A DNA stretch of 64,000 nucleotides from Evansella halocellulosilytica (GCF_002335745.1 NZ_NIST01000001.1:2395370-2459369); one strand, 5' to 3'; shown: positions 44,172-55,156, counted from the first letter of the stretch. Numbers and translations are program-made. The notes: a model not told the origin generated them from the sequence alone.

Positions 44172-45044
44172 ATGGATCGACAATTAGAAGTGTCAGGCCC
44201 ATACAATTTTAACCAAGCATTGATTCGATTATCTTTAGACCCATTGAATGATATTGACAGGGACAACATGCAAATAAAAGTCCCAATGTATGTGAATAGT
44301 GAACGAATTGTCGTTACGGTTAGGAGCGTGGGTACGTTTGAACAGCCTTGTTTTCACATAAAAACGAATGATATTGTTGATGAAGGAAAAGTGATTCACA
44401 GGCTGAATGAAATATTTCATTGGGATATTCCGCTAGAAAAAATATGTGAATATTTTCAAACGACAGAACTTGCCAGTCTGTTTTCAACATTACGTGGCAC
44501 ACCGTTTGTCTGTGATTTTCAATTATACGGTTGTTTAATGAAAACGATCATTCATCAACAGTTGAATATGGCATTTGCTATTACATTAACGGAACGATTC
44601 GTCAAAGCTTTCGGTGAAGAATTAGATGGTGTATGGTTTTATCCAACACCGGGAAAAGTCAGTACACTGAATGTAGCTGATTTACGTGAAATGCAATTTA
44701 GTCAGCGAAAAGCAGAATATGTCATTGATACATCAAAATTGATTGCAGACGGTCAGCTAAATTTAAATGAATTGCGAGCACTTTCGGACGAAGAAGTAAT
44801 TCAAAAGCTTGTAGCCATTCGCGGCATTGGTAAATGGACGGCTGAGAATTTTCTTATGTTCGGCCTTGGGAGGCTTGATTTATTTCCAGCCCAAGATATC
44901 GGTATACAAAACGCTATGAAAAAGTATTATAAACGTAGTGAAAAACCTCCACTAGAAGAAATGCTCGAGAAGTCTGAAGCGTGGAAGCCGTATCGTACAT
45001 ATGCATCCTTGTATTTATGGGAGAGTATTGAAGCAGTAGAGTAA
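44172..45044 (+). CDS. DNA-3-methyladenine glycosylase (AlkA-like)
   Basis: A 290-residue base-excision enzyme. An N-terminal AlkA-type beta domain is followed by the HhH-GPD domain: [33 protein letters not shown] contains the helix-hairpin-helix (GIGKWTA) and the catalytic Asp of PAQD. It removes alkylated bases. ATG 44172 is preferred, after GAAGGCGGTG; a GTG at 44166 is in that site. It is 16 bp upstream of the RNA methyltransferase gene and likely cotranscribed. Confidence 0.9.
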   Translation: MDRQLEVSGPYNFNQALIRLSLDPLNDIDRDNMQIKVPMYVNSERIVVTVRSVGTFEQPCFHIKTNDIVDEGKVIHRLNEIFHWDIPLEKICEYFQTTELASLFSTLRGTPFVCDFQLYGCLMKTIIHQQLNMAFAITLTERFVKAFGEELDGVWFYPTPGKVSTLNVADLREMQFSQRKAEYVIDTSKLIADGQLNLNELRALSDEEVIQKLVAIRGIGKWTAENFLMFGLGRLDLFPAQDIGIQNAMKKYYKRSEKPPLEEMLEKSEAWKPYRTYASLYLWESIEAVE

Positions 45045-45060
45045 GATCGGAGTGGAAAAT

Positions 45061-46473
45061 GTGAGAAATAATAAACAGGCTTTGAAAAAGCCGACGAAAG
45101 TAAAAAAAGCATCGATGCATAAAGGACAACAATTCCCGTTAACAATCAAAAGAATGGGGATTGACGGAGAAGGAGTTGGTTTTTACAAACGAAACGTCGT
45201 TTTTGTACCTGGTGCGATTCCTGGAGAAGTAATCGTTTGCGAAGTTACGAAAGTTCACGAAAAATATGCGACTGGAAAAATTGTCAAACTAAGAACCCCT
45301 TCTAAAGATCGTAAAGAAGCTCCTTGTCCAGTATATTGGGAATGTGGCGGATGCCAGCTTCAGCATATGTCCTATGAAGCACAGCTCCGCGAAAAAAAAG
45401 ATGTTGTACGCCAAGCATTTGAACGCTATACGAAGCTTCATTTAGATGCCGTGGACTTTCACGATACGATCGGGATGGACGAGCCGTGGCGTTATCGTAA
45501 CAAAAGCCAAATGAGAGTTGGCGAACGCGATGGGAAAGTGATTGCTGGTCTTTACAGCACAAACAGTCATAAGCTCATCGATGTACCTGGCTGTATCGTA
45601 CAACATCCAAAAACAGATGAGATAACCCAAGTCGTAAAAACGTTAGTCGCTGACTTGCGTATCCCCGTTTACGATGAGAGAAGCAAGGGTGGGGTCATAA
45701 GAACAGTTGTCACGAGAATAGGCTTTGAAACAGGCCAATATCAAGTCGTATTAGTAACAGCAAAAGAGAATTTTACGAAACGCGATTTACTCGTTGAACG
45801 AATAAAGGAAGAGCTGCCGGATGTCACTTCGATCGTTCAAAATGTAAATCCTAAAAAGACATCTCTCATTTTCGGCGATCAAACCTATGTTTTATACGGA
45901 AAAGAGAAGATTGAAGAAAAGCTTGGAGATTTGTCTTTTCATTTATCAGCGAGAGCGTTTTTCCAGCTAAATCCGATTCAAACGAAAAAGCTTTATGATG
46001 CAGCAAAAAAAGTAGCTGCATTGACCGGAAAAGAAAAAGTTGTGGATGCCTATTGTGGTGTCGGAACGATCGGTTTATGGCTTGCTGATAAAGCAGCTGA
46101 GTTACGTGGGATGGATGTAATTGATGAGTCGATTAAAGATGCTAGGAAAAATGCGAAAAATCATGGCATTGATCATGCCCTTTATGTAACAGGGAAAGCA
46201 GAAACGTGGCTTCCAAAGTGGGAGAAAATCGGCTGGGTTCCCGATGTTGTCGTCGTTGATCCACCGCGAACAGGGCTGGATCGCTCATTAATCGAAACTT
46301 TCCTGCGAACGAAACCGAAGCGAATTGTTTATGTCTCTTGTAACCCTTCAACGTTAGCGAAAAATGTCAACGATTTGACAAATGGCGGCTATAAGCTTAA
46401 ATCGTTGCAGCCAGTTGATATGTTCCCACAAGCAGGGCAGGTTGAATGTGTGGCGGAGTTGGTATTAAAATAA
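45061..46473 (+). CDS. rlmCD: 23S rRNA (uracil-5)-methyltransferase, RlmCD type
   Basis: A 470-residue TrmA/RumA-family enzyme that makes 5-methyluridine in 23S rRNA. A TRAM domain ([32 protein letters not shown]) comes first. [14 protein letters not shown] holds the iron-sulfur cysteines, [15 protein letters not shown] binds [15 protein letters not shown] carries the nucleophilic Cys, and VECVAEL the general base. In Bacillus one such enzyme (RlmCD) modifies two sites. GTG 45061 follows CGGAGTG; a GTG at 45052 lies in the site. Confidence 0.9.
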   Translation: MRNNKQALKKPTKVKKASMHKGQQFPLTIKRMGIDGEGVGFYKRNVVFVPGAIPGEVIVCEVTKVHEKYATGKIVKLRTPSKDRKEAPCPVYWECGGCQLQHMSYEAQLREKKDVVRQAFERYTKLHLDAVDFHDTIGMDEPWRYRNKSQMRVGERDGKVIAGLYSTNSHKLIDVPGCIVQHPKTDEITQVVKTLVADLRIPVYDERSKGGVIRTVVTRIGFETGQYQVVLVTAKENFTKRDLLVERIKEELPDVTSIVQNVNPKKTSLIFGDQTYVLYGKEKIEEKLGDLSFHLSARAFFQLNPIQTKKLYDAAKKVAALTGKEKVVDAYCGVGTIGLWLADKAAELRGMDVIDESIKDARKNAKNHGIDHALYVTGKAETWLPKWEKIGWVPDVVVVDPPRTGLDRSLIETFLRTKPKRIVYVSCNPSTLAKNVNDLTNGGYKLKSLQPVDMFPQAGQVECVAELVLK

Positions 46474-46507
46474 TTGCTTTGTTAAAGTCTATTGTTGATT
46501 TCTCGTC

Positions 46508-46625
46508 ACTACTGGCGAACGCTTGCCACGGGCACCGCTTCAGCCTCTTCGTCGCAAAAACGCTCCTGTGGGGTCTTCAGCTGGCGCTATTCCCGTTGGC
46601 GTCGTCGCCTTCTGTTCCTCAAAAT
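46508..46625. repeat. GC-rich interspersed repeat (R2), copy 1
   Basis: It reads GGCGAACGCTTGCCACGGGC, then CTTCAGCC, GGGGTCTTCAGCT, and GGCGTCGTCGCC. The pattern GGCGGACGCTTTCCGCGGGC plus GGGGTCTTCAGC is a repeat I recall from several Bacillaceae genomes. Other copies are at 49956-50080 and, reversed, 49715-49840. Confidence 0.75.
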
Positions 46626-46770
46626 CATTCATAAACAACAACGAACTTTAACACGTAGCCAAAAATAAAGCAGGTTTCCGATAAGGAAACATTGCTAGTT
46701 TAGTAAAAGAATTATGAGTCATTTTGGTAAAACTACATAAGGGATTTTAATACAGTGGGAGAGTTATATT

Positions 46771-47379
46771 ATGAAAAACAATAGCGAAACTTTAATGGTA
46801 ATGTTTTCTATAGTATTTGTAATTTTATTAGCAGCTTGTGAAAACTCATCTCAAAATGCAAATGACGATTCTTCTAATGTAGAATCTACAGAAAATGCTT
46901 TAAACACAGACAATGTTGATACAGACACCATAAACGCAGACAACAACGATACAAACGAAAAAGTGGATACATCAAACAATGTACCTAAAAAAGATGAAGA
47001 ACCATCTACCAATAATACTGAAGCGAGGTTCAAAGGTGAGTACCTGAAAAAATTAATTGGTACTAAAAAAGAAACGGAGGAATTGGAAGCAGTAGATTCA
47101 TCGACATACGCTTTGAAAAAAGTGGAGAACGATAGATGGGATATTTGGGATGAATTGTTGAATGAAATATACGGAGCATTAGACGAGCAACTGTCACCAG
47201 AAGAAATGGACCTATTAAGGAAAGAACAGCGGAATTGGTTAAAATATAGAGATGATAGTGCATTGGAAGCGTCGCTAAAATATGAAGGCGGTACGCAGGA
47301 ACATTTAGAATATGTGACTGTGCTAGCAAATCTTACAGAGGAAAGATGTTATGAATTAGTAGAGGGTTATATGAAATAA
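46771..47379 (+). CDS. LprI-like (DUF1311) lipoprotein
   Basis: A 202-residue lipoprotein. The signal ends in LLAAC (Cys near 28). A low-complexity Asn/Asp/Thr-rich linker of about 60 residues follows, then the conserved domain DIWDELLNEIYGALDEQLSPEE and LRKEQRNWLKYRDDSALEA, the pattern of LprI-N/DUF1311 proteins, some of which inhibit lysozyme. The domain usually has two Cys; here only one (EERCYEL) is seen. GGGAGAG precedes the ATG. Confidence 0.75.
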   Translation: MKNNSETLMVMFSIVFVILLAACENSSQNANDDSSNVESTENALNTDNVDTDTINADNNDTNEKVDTSNNVPKKDEEPSTNNTEARFKGEYLKKLIGTKKETEELEAVDSSTYALKKVENDRWDIWDELLNEIYGALDEQLSPEEMDLLRKEQRNWLKYRDDSALEASLKYEGGTQEHLEYVTVLANLTEERCYELVEGYMK

Positions 47380-47482
47380 TATTTCTTCATTGATCAATCA
47401 ACTTTTAAGAACACTAAAGATAATTACTAGTATGGTGAATTTTTTTACTTAAAGAAGAAAGGGGGTTATTCGACGGTATTTT

Positions 47483-47873
47483 ATGATGAGGGGGCTGAAT
47501 CAAAAGGCGATTGAAGACGCCATCGCGTTCAATATCGAATCCCTGAAACGAAAAGATGACACATTTCCACACGAACGTATCTTCCGAAAAGGCCTAGAAG
47601 AAGTCGCTCAACAAGTCGAACAGGAACTCAAGGCACAGGACGATGCCATCGAAGCTGCCGACACCGTCGATGAAACACGGACGAACACTCTACGCGCGTC
47701 GAAAAACGGACGTGGCGAGTGTATTTGGTCATGTCAAACAGAACCTTGACTTCCAGCGATTCCACCTGCGGAGGCTGAAAAAAGTCCACGTTGAGTTCGG
47801 TTAGGTAGCCCTAGCTCATAACATATGAAAGGTGGCGGCGGGGAAACGCCACCAAAAGAAACAAGTAGCATAA
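47483..47873 (+). pseudogene. Second-type IS1182-family transposase fragment
   Basis: The first 70 codons (LNQKAIEDAIAFNIESLKRK to QDDAIEAADT) correspond to the middle helical part of an IS1182-type transposase different from the copies at 1 and 50170. A jump of frame near 47700 leads into the catalytic Glu and C-terminal region (TDVASVFGHVKQNLDFQRFH, LRRLKKVHVEFG), which is then cut by TAG near 47803 before ALAHN. Most of the gene is gone. The site AAAGGGGG at 47459-47466 is probably chance. The element end may extend to about 47950. Confidence 0.8.
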
Positions 47874-48034
47874 ACAAGATCAAAAAAATACTATGGTCAC
47901 TATCTCGATGGATGGCGTCCATGGTATTTTACGCAAAGGGCTTTTCTTTTGCCTACATTGAATAGGCTAGATTTTTTAATAATAAGGTACTAAAAAAGCA
48001 AAAATATAGATGTTTTTACTAAAAAAAGATGTTT

Positions 48035-48625
48035 CTAATTTAAGTATTTTAAATCAATTGCTGCTTGATAGGGTTTAATAGGAATTCCTTCTTTAATTTT
48101 CTGAACGAAATCAGGATTAGCAAGTAGAGGACGTCCAAAGGCAGCAAGGTCAATTGTACCATTTTTAATCGCCTCAGAAGCAATATCTGTATTTAAATTT
48201 CCCACCCCAATAATAATCCCATCCCAATGTTTCCTCACAAGTTGATGAAAAGTCATGCCATTAGCCATTTTTTCAATGAAATTATTTGTTGAGGGGTGTA
48301 TAATTTCGATTCCTGATTCTTTAAACACTTGAATAAAAGCCCTTATATTCTCTTCAGTTACGTTTCTCCATGCATCTACTTGGCTAGTTGTGTACAGCCC
48401 AGGAACACCAAAAGTTCCTCTACCTCTAAGTGAAGGATTAATACCTTCTGTAATAATCAAACCAATACCATCTTTGGCTCTTCTGCGATAGTAGGTGACA
48501 ATATCATTATCAACAGTGCCTGTATTGTTATTTGCAAAACTCCTCGTCATTGGAGCCATTACAATTTTCGATTTCAAGTACCAGTTACCGATATTAATTG
48601 GATTTAATAGCTCATTTTTTTTCAT
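48035..48625 (-). pseudogene. Old Yellow Enzyme-family oxidoreductase with internal deletion
   Basis: A 196-residue open frame of a family normally about 355 residues. Residues 1-89 are the normal N terminus (LLNPINIGNWYLKSKIVMAPMTRS to WRNVTE). The sequence then jumps to the last third (FIQVFKESGIEIIHPSTNNF, VRKHWDGIIIGVGNL, GTIDLAAFGRPLLANPDFV). About 160 residues holding most of the FMN site and the catalytic His/Asn and Tyr are missing. The deletion kept the frame, and AAAAGGAG with a normal start remains. It is unlikely to be an active enzyme, though a stable fragment could be made. Confidence 0.8.
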
Positions 48626-48670
48626 GTTGTCTTAACTCCTTTTATAAAAGTATTAACTTCGTAAATAATT

Positions 48671-48699
48671 TTATATAATAAAAAGAAGTAATTATATAA
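48671..48699. promoter_or_regulatory. Inverted repeat between OYE remnant and Lrp-type gene
   Basis: TTATATAAT and its exact complement ATTATATAA are 11 bp apart in the divergent promoter region. It could be the operator of the adjacent Lrp/AsnC-type regulator, which then would control the OYE gene. Confidence 0.45.
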
Positions 48700-48783
48700 A
48701 GAAAAACAGTTAATATGTTGGTATTAGTTTGAAATTTATTTTGTTTTAAGAATTTTACTTATAAATTAAAGGTGGGAACCAAT

Positions 48784-49221
48784 GTGGATAAATTAGATAA
48801 AGAAATTCTTTTGGTATTACAGGAGAAAGGTCGAATATCGATGACGGAACTAGGAAAAGAGGTTGCTCTTTCTCAACCAGCAGTCACCGAAAGAGTGCGA
48901 AGAATGGAAGAAAAGGGAATTATTGACCATTATCGGGCTATTGTGAGGGCAGAAAAAATAAACAAACCTATAACAGCTTTTCTGTTATTCCATACTAAAA
49001 ACTGTCAAAAATTTGTGGACTTTTGTAATAAATCTACTGAAGTAGTTGAATTGCATAGAATAAGCGGGCAATATAACTTTTTGGTAAAAATAGTAGCTGA
49101 GACACTTCATTCGCTAGAGATTGCAATTAACGGGATGGGAATCTTCGGAGATTCAACTACATTAATAGTCCTATCATCGCCAATAGAAAATAATAAATTG
49201 ATACCAATAATAAATAATTAA
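48784..49221 (+). CDS. Lrp/AsnC-family transcriptional regulator
   Basis: A 145-residue regulator: winged helix in the first 60 residues (DKLDKEILLVLQEKGRISMTELGKEVALSQPAVTERVRRMEEKGII) and a RAM/AsnC ligand-binding domain after it, with the RISGQYNFLVKI strand pair. GTG 48784 is spaced 9 bp from AAAGGTGG; an upstream GTG at 48772 lies within that site. It is divergent from the OYE remnant, its likely former target. The final strand TTLIVLSSPIENNKLIPI is intact, so the regulator outlived its target. Confidence 0.9.
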   Translation: MDKLDKEILLVLQEKGRISMTELGKEVALSQPAVTERVRRMEEKGIIDHYRAIVRAEKINKPITAFLLFHTKNCQKFVDFCNKSTEVVELHRISGQYNFLVKIVAETLHSLEIAINGMGIFGDSTTLIVLSSPIENNKLIPIINN

Positions 49222-49252
49222 GAAGACACTACGAATACAAACGAAGTGCAGT

Positions 49253-49290
49253 ACGAGTAGATGTCGCACTTGTGCTCTGGATTGTAAGCG
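49253..49290 (+). repeat. 38-bp repeat matching 22246-22283
   Basis: ACGAGTAGATGTCGCACTTG and on; about 35 of 38 bases agree with the copy next to R1 copy B. Here no R1 hairpin follows. Confidence 0.7.
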
Positions 49291-49342
49291 AGGGTTTTTT
49301 TAATAATCAAACCCAATACAAAATTCCTTTTAAATAAAATAT

Positions 49343-49690
49343 GTGGCTGGGACAAAACAGTATCAAATTAAGTAAAAAACGGTGTCCATTATCGCTTTTC
49401 GATAGTTGGCACCGTTTTGTTATTTAAAATAGGTTGATGAAACTGTCGGGCGGTGTACTTTCTCAAGTTCACCGACATTAGGGCAAATCCTATTTCGAAC
49501 CTGTTCTTTGCCTCTCACCGACATTCGGGTGAAATGCAAATTAGCCTTCAGAAATCCGAAGACAGGAAGTTTATGGAATAGGTCCATCGGCATAACCACT
49601 TGATTCATGTTATAATCTTTAATCATAAGGATACCTCCGATTCTGTTATGTTGTGGTGATTTAACTTTATCAGAAGGTATCCTTTTTGTG
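49343..49690 (-). mobile_element. Miniature deletion derivative of an IS1182-type element
   Basis: On the minus strand, positions 49626-49420 encode a 68-residue fusion: the first 20 residues of an IS1182 transposase (MIKDYNMNQVVMPMDLFHKL) joined directly to the catalytic Glu-distal end (PVFGFLKANLHFTRMSVRGK) and a shifted tail. About 90 percent of the gene is missing. The 3' hairpin (49374-49421) and the outer end GTGGCTGGGACAAAAC at 49343 remain, as do the leader and ribosome binding site. It resembles a MITE made by internal deletion. Confidence 0.85.
49627..49684 (-). promoter_or_regulatory. Start-masking inverted repeat of the miniature IS1182 element
   Basis: On the minus strand AAGGATACCT lies about 50 nt upstream of AGGTATCCTT, which contains the Shine-Dalgarno region and touches the ATG. 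Between them is a GATAAA/TTAAATCACCACA segment like the one in the full-length element at 50103-50169. Confidence 0.75.
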
Positions 49691-49700
49691 TACATATTCT

Positions 49701-49854
49701 TTGATTGTTCAAAAATCATGAGACGCCTGCGGGAAAAGCAAGAGCTTTCTCTTGTGCGACGAGTAACCGCAGGAGCAGAAGATCCGCCGGGGCGTTTTAC
49801 CCCGGCTAGCTGAAGCCTTGCCCGTGGCAAGCGAGTGTACTTTTGAACAATCAA
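49701..49854 (-). repeat. GC-rich repeat (R2) bounded by 14-bp inverted repeats
   Basis: TTGATTGTTCAAAA at the left and its exact complement TTTTGAACAATCAA at the right frame a reversed copy of the R2 sequence (CTTGCCACGGGCAAGGCTTC on the minus strand). At 154 bp it has the form of a non-autonomous transposon. The other R2 copies lack these ends. Confidence 0.8.
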
Positions 49855-49877
49855 CCATTAGAATGCTGAATACAATA

Positions 49878-49917
49878 AGAGGGTGTCCCAAAAGCCTAGC
49901 TTTCGGTGACACCCTCT
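49878..49917. terminator. Hairpin, possible IS end
   Basis: AGAGGGTGTC pairs with GACACCCTCT. The left arm GAGGGTGTCCCAAAAG also resembles the complement of 51848-51862 in 14 of 15 bases, so it could be the left end of the IS transposed at 50170, or an R1-type hairpin. Confidence 0.55.
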
Positions 49918-49955
49918 TTGTTTTAACTAATTAATTGAAGTAAATGTAATAGGTT

Positions 49956-50080
49956 CGCTCGAATCGCTCTAGGCGGACGCTTTCCGCGGGCAACACTTCA
50001 GCCTCCTTGGGAAAACCACCCTGCGGGGTCTTCAGCTGTTGCTTTTCCCGCTGGAGTCGCCGCCTGCCACTCTTTCGAGC
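49956..50080. repeat. GC-rich interspersed repeat (R2), copy 2
   Basis: It reads TAGGCGGACGCTTTCCGCGG, CTTCAGCC, GCGGGGTCTTCAGCT, GGAGTCGCCGCCT. It directly precedes the leader of the full-length transposase. Confidence 0.8.
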
Positions 50081-50102
50081 TTTTTTAATAAAATTGAAAA
50101 AT

Positions 50103-50169
50103 AAAGAAATCGCCCCATTTGGTATAATTAAAGCACCACACCAAAACCATACCAGGAGGCGATTTCTTT
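50103..50169 (+). promoter_or_regulatory. Start-masking inverted repeat and promoter of the full-length IS1182 element
   Basis: AAAGAAATCGCC (50103-50114) is exactly complementary to GGCGATTTCTTT (50158-50169), which overlaps the AGGAGG site and ends at the ATG. A TATAAT at 50123-50128 lies between the arms, so RNA started there lacks the left arm, while read-through RNA has both and would hide the start. Confidence 0.7.
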
Positions 50170-51765
50170 ATGAAACATAATCATATTTCTTTCCAAGATT
50201 ATAACATGGATCAGCTATACTTACCAATGGATCTTGAAATAGAAATTCCTGTCCATCACGTTTGCCGCATTGTCAATCAAGCCGTCGAAGAACTGGATGA
50301 ATCTATTCTCTATCAATGTTACGATGGCGGCGGCCGTCCTCCTTACCATCCCAAAATGATGTTAAAGATTATCCTTTATGCCTATACACAGAAAATCTAT
50401 TCCTCCAGACAAATCGCAAAACAACTTAATGAAAACATCTATTTTATGTGGCTTGCCCGTCATCAAAAGCCTGATTTTCGCACGATCAACCGTTTTCGCT
50501 CCGAGAAGATGAAAGATATTATTTATGAAGTTTTCTTTTCCATAGTTGATCTCCTTCGGAATCACGGCCTCGTAAAGTTAGAAGATTACTTCCTTGATGG
50601 CACCAAAGTAGAAGCTAATGCCAATAAATATACGTTCGTCTGGCGAAAAGCCACAGAGCGCTACGACAGTCAGCTCAACGAAAAGTACCACACCATTATG
50701 CAGGGCATTGAAAAGGTGACCAAGCAAGACGAGGAACACGCAGGAGAGTTGGACGAGCAAGAGAAACTGGAGGCTGATCCAATTACTTCAGAGGATATCA
50801 AAGAGTCTATTAACCATCTCGAAAAGAAACTGGTTGATGAACCAAAAAACCGTGAGGTTAAAAAAGCGAAGCGCCAGCTTGAGAAGGACCTTCTTCCGCG
50901 AAAAGAAAAATATGAAAAACAAAAAGAGATTCTGGCGGGGCGAAACAGCTATTCTAAAACGGATACGGATGCCAGCTTTATGAGAATGAAAGACGACCAT
51001 ATGCGTAATGGCCAACTCAAGCCAGGTTACAACATTCAGACAGGAACCGAAAACCAGTTTATTACCGGGTTTAGTCTTCATCAGCGTGCCGGTGATCCTG
51101 GTTGCCTAAAACCCCATTTTGAACTTTTAGAGAAATACGGACGACCACTGCCGGAGCATCTGATAGCCGACTCAGGATACGGTAGCGAGGAAAATTACTC
51201 CTTTTGTGAAGAGAAGCAAATGGAAGCTTTTGTGAAATACAGTACGCTTGATAAAGAACAGACTAAAAAGTTCAAAAATCAGGTTGGACGGGTGGAAAAT
51301 CTCCAATATGATGAGGATGAAGATGAGTGGATATGCGCCAATAATAAGCGTCTCACGTTTCAGTACAAGGCAAATCGCCAAACTGAAAACGGTTATACAA
51401 CTATCAAGCGTGTTTACCGGTGCGTGGATTGTCACGGCTGCCCTTTCCAGGAAGTATGTGCTAAAGGAAATGACACCAAGACCATCAGTGTTTCCATGAA
51501 AAATCAGGAGCAGCGAAGACAGGTTCGTGATCGACTGAACACGGAAACTGGCAGTCAGCTTTATCGGCAGAGAAAGTGTGACGTAGAGCCTGTTTTTGGA
51601 CAAATAAAATATAACCGGGGCTTTGATCGGTTCCATCTGAGAGGCCTTTCCAAAACTACGCTGGAATGGGGTCTTCTTTGTATTGCCCATAACTTTCTAA
51701 AATGGGAAAGACATTATAAATTCAAAGAACAAAAAGAAAAAAAGAGAGAGCAGATGGCAGGATAA
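50170..51765 (+). CDS. IS1182-family transposase, intact
   Basis: A 531-residue DDE transposase. DUF772-type N terminus (YHPKMMLKIILYAYTQKIYSS, TINRFR), first Asp in YFLDGTKVEANANKY near 141, a charged coiled-coil insert at about 180-260 (EELKES-like, KKLVDEPKNREVKKAKRQLEKD), second Asp in LIADSGYGSEE, the Cys-rich segment CVDCHGCPFQEVC, and the Glu in KCDVEPVFGQIKYNRGFDRF. The end LLCIAHNFLKW is typical. No stop or shift breaks it, so it may be active. The broken copies at 1 and 49420 belong to a different but related type. Confidence 0.95.
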   Translation: MKHNHISFQDYNMDQLYLPMDLEIEIPVHHVCRIVNQAVEELDESILYQCYDGGGRPPYHPKMMLKIILYAYTQKIYSSRQIAKQLNENIYFMWLARHQKPDFRTINRFRSEKMKDIIYEVFFSIVDLLRNHGLVKLEDYFLDGTKVEANANKYTFVWRKATERYDSQLNEKYHTIMQGIEKVTKQDEEHAGELDEQEKLEADPITSEDIKESINHLEKKLVDEPKNREVKKAKRQLEKDLLPRKEKYEKQKEILAGRNSYSKTDTDASFMRMKDDHMRNGQLKPGYNIQTGTENQFITGFSLHQRAGDPGCLKPHFELLEKYGRPLPEHLIADSGYGSEENYSFCEEKQMEAFVKYSTLDKEQTKKFKNQVGRVENLQYDEDEDEWICANNKRLTFQYKANRQTENGYTTIKRVYRCVDCHGCPFQEVCAKGNDTKTISVSMKNQEQRRQVRDRLNTETGSQLYRQRKCDVEPVFGQIKYNRGFDRFHLRGLSKTTLEWGLLCIAHNFLKWERHYKFKEQKEKKREQMAG

Positions 51766-51873
51766 CAGGCCACCTGTCCTCTAAAACAATAAAAAATCAA
51801 ACGAAATAGAAAAGAGACCGTCCACTAAAGGTCGCTATTCAGCGACCTTTTGGGACAGCCTCACTCTATACTG

Positions 51874-51890
51874 GGTTTTGTCCCAGCCTC
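51874..51890. repeat. Left end of the older IS1182-type element
   Basis: GGTTTTGTCCCAGCCTC is the complement of GAGGCTGGGACAAAACC, matching GTGGCTGGGACAAAAC at 49343-49358; both are followed inward by a shared AGTAT. The pair brackets a 2.5-kb nested structure. Confidence 0.7.
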
Positions 51891-51978
51891 TACTTGTTAT
51901 TCTTCGATACCTTTCCATTCAAGCACTTTTTTCACATACATAGTGCTGTCTAATAACTTCAATTTTGTGGAAGAGGCA

Positions 51979-53707
<1,729 letters not shown>

Positions 53708-55156
53708 ATGAGAAAGGCAAATAGGATGATGAAAGTGATTATCGGAATCGTAATCGCTTATGCTTTATATGCTTTTATTTTTGGCGTACTCCTTTTTAAT
53801 TTTCATCAACCTTCAATTAGTTCAGAAGAAAAGCAAAATGAACGCTTATACGAAGAGCGCTCTTCTACAGATCGAGTGGTGTTAATAGAAGATCGAATGG
53901 ATGCAGCAATCGCACGAATTAACCTTATTGAGAATGCTGAAACATCACTGGATATCGCGTATTATACGACGCACTCTGGAAAAGCGAGTGATGTCTTTTT
54001 TGCCAGCATTATTGATGCTGCTGATCGAGGTGTTCAAGTTCGGGTGCTGCTTGACGGGTTATTCCATAATTTGAGAGGGGAAAACCGGGATATTATTTCT
54101 GCTTTCGCCTTTCATCCGAATGTAGAATTGAAATTATATGAACCTTTAGATGTATTACGACCTTGGAGCTGGAACAATAGACTTCACGATAAAATGATGA
54201 TTGTTGATCATGATTTAGCGATCATTGGGGGAAGAAATATCGGAGACAGTTACTTTGCATCTGAAGGTTATGATGGGGCTAAAAATGATCGTGATGTCAT
54301 CATTGTTAATGCTAATGAAAAGAAAAAGGATACTGTCATTCATGACATGCATCAATATTTCCAGCACGTTTGGAGTCATAATTATTCAAAAAGGCCAAAG
54401 ATGTTGGAGACGAATCGTCAGTTGAACAGGGGTGAAAAAGCAACATCAGAACTAAGAACGTTTCTTGAACAGTATCAAATGAACAACAATGAACTGTTTC
54501 AGCAAGATATCAACTGGTTGGACGAATCGATCCCAACGAATAGAGTTTCGTTTATCCATAATCCGATTGAACGCTTAAATAAAGAGCCTATCGTTTGGGG
54601 AGAAGTTGTTAACCTAATAGAAAGTGCAGAAAAATCAATTGTTTTACAAAGTCCATATATTATTCCGACTCCTAAGATGATGCAGTACATGAATAAAGAA
54701 AACGTATCTGCTGAAGATATTGTGATGATAACGAATTCTTTAGCTGCTTCTCCAAATGTTATTGCACAATCAGGTTATACGATTCATCGGGAGGACATCG
54801 CAAATTCAAATGTGAAACTATATGAATTTCAAGGTCCGGCAGAATCATTGCATACGAAAACATTCATTTTTGATGACAGAATAAGCGTTATTGGTACATT
54901 TAATTTCGATTCAAGAAGTACTTTTCTTAATACTGAATCAGTCGTCGTTATTGATAGCGAGGAGTTTGCAGCAAAGGTAAATAGTGAAATAGATGAAGTC
55001 CTCGAAAGAGGTAGCTTGCTAGTAGACGGTGACGGGTCATACTATCAAAATCCGTATGTAATAGAAGCAGAGGTCTCTCGTATAAAGGAATGGATAACAT
55101 CAGGTTTATCCTTCTTTACGCGATATTTTCAACATTTATTATTAATAAAATTTTAA
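53708..55156 (+). CDS. Phospholipase D-like/cardiolipin synthase-type protein
   Basis: A 482-residue membrane-anchored protein with an N-terminal helix (VIIGIVIAYALYAFIFGVLLF) and two HKD motifs: LHDKMMIVDHDLAIIGGRNIGDS near 160 and LHTKTFIFDDRISVIGTFNFDSRS near 395, each H-x-K-x4-D. Both are needed for transphosphatidylation, so the enzyme should be active. The sequence looks nearer to the ClsC/YmdC-like phospholipase D group than to the main Bacillus ClsA type. The ATG follows GTGGTGATG. Confidence 0.88.
   Translation: MRKANRMMKVIIGIVIAYALYAFIFGVLLFNFHQPSISSEEKQNERLYEERSSTDRVVLIEDRMDAAIARINLIENAETSLDIAYYTTHSGKASDVFFASIIDAADRGVQVRVLLDGLFHNLRGENRDIISAFAFHPNVELKLYEPLDVLRPWSWNNRLHDKMMIVDHDLAIIGGRNIGDSYFASEGYDGAKNDRDVIIVNANEKKKDTVIHDMHQYFQHVWSHNYSKRPKMLETNRQLNRGEKATSELRTFLEQYQMNNNELFQQDINWLDESIPTNRVSFIHNPIERLNKEPIVWGEVVNLIESAEKSIVLQSPYIIPTPKMMQYMNKENVSAEDIVMITNSLAASPNVIAQSGYTIHREDIANSNVKLYEFQGPAESLHTKTFIFDDRISVIGTFNFDSRSTFLNTESVVVIDSEEFAAKVNSEIDEVLERGSLLVDGDGSYYQNPYVIEAEVSRIKEWITSGLSFFTRYFQHLLLIKF

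Larger units (their letters stand above)
50103..51862 (+). mobile_element. Full-length IS1182-family element
   Basis: It contains leader, intact transposase and a right end with hairpin GGTCGCTATTCAGCGACC followed by TTTTGGGACAGCCTC (51848-51862). The left end is not certain: a matching sequence occurs at 49879, which would place the R2 copy at 49956 inside the element. It appears to sit within the older element whose ends are 49343 and 51890. Confidence 0.7.

Noticed and set aside
47459-47749. Independent small gene at 47483
   Set aside because: Despite an AAAGGGGG, the sequence is the middle of an IS1182-type transposase followed by a frame change.
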